DNA from: an uncultured Actinomycetes bacterium
GTDB taxonomy: Bacteria; Actinomycetota; Actinomycetes; Nanopelagicales; Nanopelagicaceae
Assembly: GCA_903842855.1 (NCBI GenBank)
Contig: CAIMNT010000185.1
Span: forward strand, 1 to 10,270
Direction of reading: 5' to 3'
Length of the DNA stretch: 10,270 nucleotides
Both the position numbers and the translations under genes were made by a program. Positions within the stretch are counted from its first letter, which is position 1; each line of letters opens with the position of its first letter. Shown here in pieces: positions 6,966-10,270 of this stretch. The notes beneath the pieces are model-generated. The model saw only the letters and a program-made list of their open reading frames with translations. It searched no databases and had not been told where the DNA came from.

Positions 6966-7555
6966 AGAGTGCCCTTTGTGGATGGAATTCCAGTCGTGCG
7001 ACCATCAATTGCAACGGCATCTCGAAGTGCACGTGCCACCGCTTTGAACTGCGCCTCAAAAACGTGATGAGCATTGCGCCCTTCGAGAACTCGAATGTGA
7101 AGTGCAATGCGAGCTTCCGCCACGATCGACTCCCAGATATGTCTTCCCAATGTTGTATCAAAGGTTCCAATGAGTTCAACGATCTCGGGCTGGCGATGTA
7201 CCAAATATGGACGACCAGATAGATCAACGGCTGCCTGCACCAAGACCTCATCAAGTGGAACCATTGCATCACCGAAACGTCGGATACCAGCTTTGTCGCC
7301 AAGTGCCTCGCGCAAGGCTTGGCCAAACGCTAGGGAGGTATCTTCAACAGTGTGATGCGAATCCACATCTACATCACCAGATGTTTTTACCGTTAAATCA
7401 AATCCTGCATGCTTACCAAGTTGTGAAAGCATATGTTCGAAAAATGGAACACCGGTTTGGATATCGATCATCCCTGAACCATCCAGGTTAAGTTGCACAA
7501 AGACATCTGATTCTTTGGTCTTACGTGCAACTGTGGCGGTACGGGGAGCGCTCAT
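6962..7555 (-). CDS. hisB: Imidazoleglycerol-phosphate dehydratase
   Basis: HisB removes water from imidazole glycerol phosphate to give imidazole acetol phosphate. This is the dehydratase-only form (197 aa from the chosen start). The histidinol-phosphatase domain fused to it in enterobacteria is absent. Manganese-binding motifs are present: the EHML segment near residue 41, HHTVEDT (67-73) and the later HHVFEAQFKA (163-172). GIRRFGD, DLSGRPY and the C-terminal GIPSTKG are also family hallmarks. Two starts are possible. I prefer ATG at 7555 because GAAGGA lies eight bases before it. The upstream ATG at 7564 would place that site right against the start codon, and would add only three residues (MNH). 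The spacer to the hisC stop is 27 bases from the preferred start. The stop overlaps the hisH TTG start. Confidence 0.95.
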   Translation of the reverse strand: MSAPRTATVARKTKESDVFVQLNLDGSGMIDIQTGVPFFEHMLSQLGKHAGFDLTVKTSGDVDVDSHHTVEDTSLAFGQALREALGDKAGIRRFGDAMVPLDEVLVQAAVDLSGRPYLVHRQPEIVELIGTFDTTLGRHIWESIVAEARIALHIRVLEGRNAHHVFEAQFKAVARALRDAVAIDGRTTGIPSTKGTL

Positions 7556-7582
7556 GTGATTCATCCTTCGCTAGGTAGGGAA

Positions 7583-8686
7583 TTATTCCGCAATTTCGCG
7601 CAGGGCCGCGATAAATTGCTCGTTTTCTGATGGAGTGCCGATCGATACCCGCAAGAATCCGCGCAGGCCGATATCCCGAATTAATACCCCACGATCCAAG
7701 AAGGCCTGCCAGATTGCGCTGGGCTCGCCGGTAAAACCACTAAAGAGCAGGAAGTTCGCTGCGCTCGGAACTACTCGATAGCCAACTTCACTCAAGGCGC
7801 CAGCAACTCGTTCGCGCTCTGCAATAAGAACTTCTATCTCTGTCTGCATCGCTGGGGTGAATTCGAGAGCAGTTTCGGCGGCCGCCTGCGTCAACGAACT
7901 GAGGTGATATGGAAGTCTGGTCACAAGTGAGGCCGCGATAACAGCAGGTTTTGCCACCAGGTAGCCGGTGCGCGCACCGGCAAAGGCAAATGCCTTACTC
8001 ATGGTGCGAACAATAACAACGTGAGGAAAATCCGCTAACAAGGTCACCGCTGAAGGCTCGGAGGAGAATTCCGCGTATGCCTCATCAACAACGAGCAGAC
8101 CCCCTACAGAACCTGTCGCCTCAGCGAGCTCTTTGAGATCTGCGATAGGAGTCGATGTCCCGGATGGATTATTAGGTGTGGTAACAAAGACTAAGTGGGG
8201 AGATTTCTCACGGATCAATTTCTTAGCTTTGCTTAAATCAATTGCAAACTCTTCATCCCGACTCCCGGCAAACCAAGGGGTTTTAGTAATTTGTGCGATC
8301 AATGGATGCACGGAATATGAAGGGGTAAACCCAAGTGCAAGGTGATCCGATCCCCCACACGCCAAGAACAAGGTCTGCAAGATCTCATTAGAACCATTAG
8401 CTGCCCAGATATTCTCTGACGTTACCTCGACACCTGTTGTCTGAGTAATGTAGTGAGCTAACTTATTTCGAAGCGCGACCGCGTCGCGATCTGGATAGCG
8501 ATTGAGATTTCCAATGACGTTGGCTAATCGCGCCGTCATGGCTTCGACTACATCTACGGGAAGGGGGAAAGGGTTCTCATTGGTATTAAGCGCGATGACC
8601 CCATCAATCTGCGGAGCACCATACGGCGAAATACCACGCAAATCTGCACGGAGTGGAAGCCAGTACGGCCACTGTGACTGCACCAT
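7583..8686 (-). CDS. hisC: Histidinol-phosphate aminotransferase
   Basis: HisC (367 aa) transfers an amino group from glutamate to imidazole acetol phosphate, giving histidinol phosphate. It is a fold-type I PLP enzyme of normal length. The Schiff-base lysine is Lys231 in RTMSKAFAFAGARTGY, with Arg239 downstream as the usual phosphate contact. Asp201 and Tyr204 (VVDEAYAEF) and Asn173 (TPNNPSGT) complete the cofactor pocket. The substrate-arm motif LNTNENPF is at 33-40. The ATG at 8686 shares its A with the hisD stop (TAATG), and a strong GAGGAG ribosome-binding site lies eight bases upstream inside hisD. It ends with TAA at 7585-7583. As with other HisC-like enzymes, it could also act on aromatic amino acids, but its location argues for histidine synthesis. 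Confidence 0.97.
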   Translation of the reverse strand: MVQSQWPYWLPLRADLRGISPYGAPQIDGVIALNTNENPFPLPVDVVEAMTARLANVIGNLNRYPDRDAVALRNKLAHYITQTTGVEVTSENIWAANGSNEILQTLFLACGGSDHLALGFTPSYSVHPLIAQITKTPWFAGSRDEEFAIDLSKAKKLIREKSPHLVFVTTPNNPSGTSTPIADLKELAEATGSVGGLLVVDEAYAEFSSEPSAVTLLADFPHVVIVRTMSKAFAFAGARTGYLVAKPAVIAASLVTRLPYHLSSLTQAAAETALEFTPAMQTEIEVLIAERERVAGALSEVGYRVVPSAANFLLFSGFTGEPSAIWQAFLDRGVLIRDIGLRGFLRVSIGTPSENEQFIAALREIAE

Positions 8687-10011
8687 TAGTTGTGCTCCTC
8701 AAACCTCGCACTGATTGCCTCACCGTGGGCCGGCAGATCTTCAGCATTTGCCAATGTAACCACCGTCGCCGCAATATCGGTAAATGCGACCTCGTCGTAT
8801 TCAATGAAGTTAACACCTTTAAGAAATGTTTGTACTGAAAGACCGCTGGAATGACAGGCGCATCCCCCGGTGGGAAGAACATGGTTAGATCCAGCGGAGT
8901 AATCCCCAAGTGAGACAGGTGCATAACGACCAACAAATACCGCACCGGCATTTCGAATAGCAGCCGAAACTCCTGCAAGATCTCTTACATGTAGCTCTAA
9001 GTGTTCAGCGGCATAACCATTGACCACCTCGACACCTTGTTCAATGGAGTCGACTAAGACGATGGCCGATTGGACTCCGCTAAGAGCAGCACTGATCCTC
9101 TCGGAGTGACGCGTCTTTGCAACACGTTCAACTAATTCGCGTCTGACCTCATCTGCCAACTGCGGCGAGGTCGTTACCAGAACTGCGGCTGCATAAACAT
9201 CGTGTTCTGCTTGGCTGATCAGATCTGCGGCGACATCACTTGCCAACGCAGAACTATCGGCCAAGATTCCGATCTCTGTAGGTCCAGCTTCAGAATCAAT
9301 TGCGATCAAGCCGCGCAGAGCGCGTTTAGCAGCGGCAACATAAATATTTCCAGGTCCAGTAACCAGGTCAACTGGTTCACAGAGACCTTCAACTCCGTAT
9401 GCAAAGGTGGCAACCGCTTGCGCTCCCCCAATCGCATAAACCTCATACACTCCCAAAAGCGCACATGTAGCCAGAATGGTGGGGTGTGGGTATCCGCCGA
9501 ACTCGCGTTGTGGTGGAGATGCAACGGCGATGCTGGGAACCTGCGCGATTTGAGCCGGGACCACATTCATCATGACAGAACTTGGATAGACCGCAACTCC
9601 TCCTGGCACGTAAAGCCCGACCCGGTCGACCGGTATCCATCGCTGCGTGACTCGAGCACCTGGAACTACCTCGGTCGTCTGTGTGTTGCGAGCCTGACTT
9701 TCATGGACCTTGCGGACTCTTGCGATCGAAGTTTCGAGTGCAATTCTTATTGCGGGATCCAAATTGGCGAGAGCCAGATCGATAACAGCGGTAGGTACTC
9801 GAATCTGCTCCGGGCGGACTCCATCAAATTCAGCCGCCAACTCTTTAAGAGTGGCTTCATCACCGCTCTTCACCCGCTCCAAAATTGGCTCAATCGCAAT
9901 CATTGCATGAGCAACATCTAGTGCCGCTCTGGGAATAGCCCGCTTATATTGCGCCCGCGAAAGTCTCTGACCGCGAAGGTCAATCAGGGGAATCTCAGCG
10001 CCAGAACTCAC
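8686..10011 (-). CDS. hisD: Histidinol dehydrogenase
   Basis: HisD (441 aa) carries out the last two steps of histidine synthesis, oxidising L-histidinol through the aldehyde to histidine with two NAD+. Zinc ligands align with the E. coli set: Gln267 and His270 in SQAEHD, Asp370 in LGDYSAGSNH and His429 near the C-terminus. Glu336 and His337 (YAAEHLEL) match the catalytic Glu/His pair. GLYVPGG (132-138), VTGPGNIYVAAAKR (217-230) and GCACHSSGLSVQTF (383-396) are further signatures. It is the first gene of the cluster, 44 bases after dnaE. The start is GTG at 10011. No Shine-Dalgarno sequence precedes it, but a TAGAAT box lies six bases upstream, so the message may be leaderless. Confidence 0.97.
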   Translation of the reverse strand: MSSGAEIPLIDLRGQRLSRAQYKRAIPRAALDVAHAMIAIEPILERVKSGDEATLKELAAEFDGVRPEQIRVPTAVIDLALANLDPAIRIALETSIARVRKVHESQARNTQTTEVVPGARVTQRWIPVDRVGLYVPGGVAVYPSSVMMNVVPAQIAQVPSIAVASPPQREFGGYPHPTILATCALLGVYEVYAIGGAQAVATFAYGVEGLCEPVDLVTGPGNIYVAAAKRALRGLIAIDSEAGPTEIGILADSSALASDVAADLISQAEHDVYAAAVLVTTSPQLADEVRRELVERVAKTRHSERISAALSGVQSAIVLVDSIEQGVEVVNGYAAEHLELHVRDLAGVSAAIRNAGAVFVGRYAPVSLGDYSAGSNHVLPTGGCACHSSGLSVQTFLKGVNFIEYDEVAFTDIAATVVTLANAEDLPAHGEAISARFEEHN

Positions 10012-10023
10012 TGACGTATTCTA
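10011..10023 (-). promoter_or_regulatory. Putative leaderless promoter of the his-trp operon (-10 box)
   Basis: On the minus strand TAGAAT (10023-10018) matches the sigma-70-type -10 consensus TATAAT at five of six positions. It ends six bases before the hisD GTG, which puts the predicted transcription start on or next to the start codon. This is the TANNNT spacing known for leaderless transcripts in actinobacteria. The absence of a Shine-Dalgarno sequence before hisD agrees with this. No convincing -35 box is seen at 16-18 bases upstream. Transcription reading through from dnaE is the alternative. Confidence 0.4.
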
Positions 10024-10055
10024 AAGCGTGGCGCGGGTAGCCGTGACCTAATACC

Positions 10056-10270
10056 TTAAAGGACCAAACAGTCCGGTCCAAGGACTGATTTCAAATCTGC
10101 GCTCAAACTTGGCGATGCGGTCACTCGCAGATCATCATCAATCTTCATGACCAAGCCTTTGGTGCCATCATCGAGTTTGAGATGAACCTCACGAGGCCCA
10201 GGGTGTGAGCGCAAAATCTCCTTCATGCGATCAACCAGTGGTGGCGTGACACGATTGGCATCCATCGAGA
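10056..10270 (-). CDS. dnaE: DNA polymerase III alpha subunit, C-terminal end (partial)
   Basis: The frame is open to the right edge and ends with TAA at 10058-10056, showing the last 70 residues of a longer protein. The Met codon at 10265 is internal, not a start. The segments TPPLVDRMKEILRSHPG, EVHLKLDDG, DDDLRVTASPSLSADLK and LLGP-like VLGPDCL closely match the C-terminus of actinobacterial DnaE (replicative polymerase alpha subunit) as I recall it from Mycobacterium. In that family this end is a small C-terminal domain beyond the OB fold, linked to contact with the clamp-loader tau subunit. The catalytic PHP and palm domains lie outside the window. The hisD gene follows after 44 bases. 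Confidence 0.88.
   Translation of the reverse strand, partial: SMDANRVTPPLVDRMKEILRSHPGPREVHLKLDDGTKGLVMKIDDDLRVTASPSLSADLKSVLGPDCLVL

Larger units (their letters stand above)
87..10011 (-). other. Merged histidine-tryptophan biosynthesis operon
   Basis: Twelve genes (hisD, hisC, hisB, hisH, priA, hisF, hisI, trpE, the small membrane gene, trpC, trpB, trpA) run in one direction with no gap above 27 bases. Junctions are: hisD/hisC 1-base overlap; hisC/hisB 27-base gap; hisB/hisH, hisH/priA and priA/hisF 4-base overlaps; hisF/hisI 24-base gap; hisI/trpE 4-base overlap; trpE/membrane gene 0; membrane gene/trpC 4-base overlap; trpC/trpB 20-base gap; trpB/trpA 1-base overlap. Single-transcript expression is inferred from this spacing and has not been shown. 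Confidence 0.8.

Noticed and set aside
6892..7326. Minus-strand frame of 144 codons overlapping hisB and hisH
   Set aside because: It is in a different frame from two well-supported genes and has no recognisable motif. It also has unusual residue use.
7556..7564. Upstream ATG for hisB adding Met-Asn-His
   Set aside because: The GAAGGA ribosome-binding site abuts this ATG directly, leaving no spacing. The ATG at 7555 has the site at eight bases, so it was preferred.
9202..9921. Long plus-strand frame (239 codons) opposite hisD
   Set aside because: It is antisense to an intact histidinol dehydrogenase. Its composition is rich in Ser, Cys, Asn and Arg with no domain pattern, as expected of a reverse-complement artefact.
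10012..10055. Leader peptide, T-box or his/trp attenuator before hisD
   Set aside because: The gap is only 44 bases, with no run of His or Trp codons and no terminator hairpin, so there is no room for a known attenuator.

Overview
The window carries a stretch of amino-acid biosynthesis genes from an actinobacterium. Every supported gene lies on the minus strand, so transcription runs from high to low coordinates. Three things point to Actinobacteria. The DnaE C-terminus at the right edge is of the actinobacterial type. The gene order (hisD-hisC-hisB-hisH-hisA/priA-hisF-hisI, then trpE-membrane protein-trpC-trpB-trpA) matches the order I recall from Mycobacterium tuberculosis. The HisA protein has the PriA signature. 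Base composition looks moderate rather than the high GC of Streptomyces or Mycobacterium, and the genes are packed with almost no spacers. That suggests a streamlined lineage, perhaps an aquatic one such as Nanopelagicales, but this assignment is a guess.

Layout, in transcription order: the 3' end of dnaE (right edge), a 44-base gap with a possible leaderless promoter, hisD, hisC, hisB, hisH, priA, hisF, hisI, trpE, a 51-residue single-helix membrane protein, trpC, trpB, trpA, a 62-base spacer, and the first eight codons of an unidentified gene at the left edge. Most junctions overlap by 1 or 4 bases (TAATG, ATGA, GTGA, TTGA), which implies one transcript with translational coupling from hisD to trpA. 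No gap exceeds 62 bases. I see no RNA gene, mobile element, CRISPR array or convincing terminator.

Together the genes encode most of histidine synthesis after the HisG/HisE steps: HisI, PriA, HisH/HisF, HisB, HisC and HisD. They also encode most of tryptophan synthesis: TrpE, TrpC, TrpB and TrpA. PriA is the link, because in actinobacteria it isomerises both ProFAR (histidine) and PRA (tryptophan), and no separate trpF is present here. hisG, hisE, the histidinol-phosphate phosphatase, trpG and trpD are not in the window and must lie elsewhere if the pathways are complete.

The least ordinary element is the tiny membrane-protein gene between trpE and trpC. It sits where other actinobacteria have a much larger tryptophan-associated membrane protein. 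It appears to keep only the last helix and the C-terminal tail. It is in frame with trpE, separated only by one TAG codon, and its tail codons seem to supply the ribosome-binding site of trpC.
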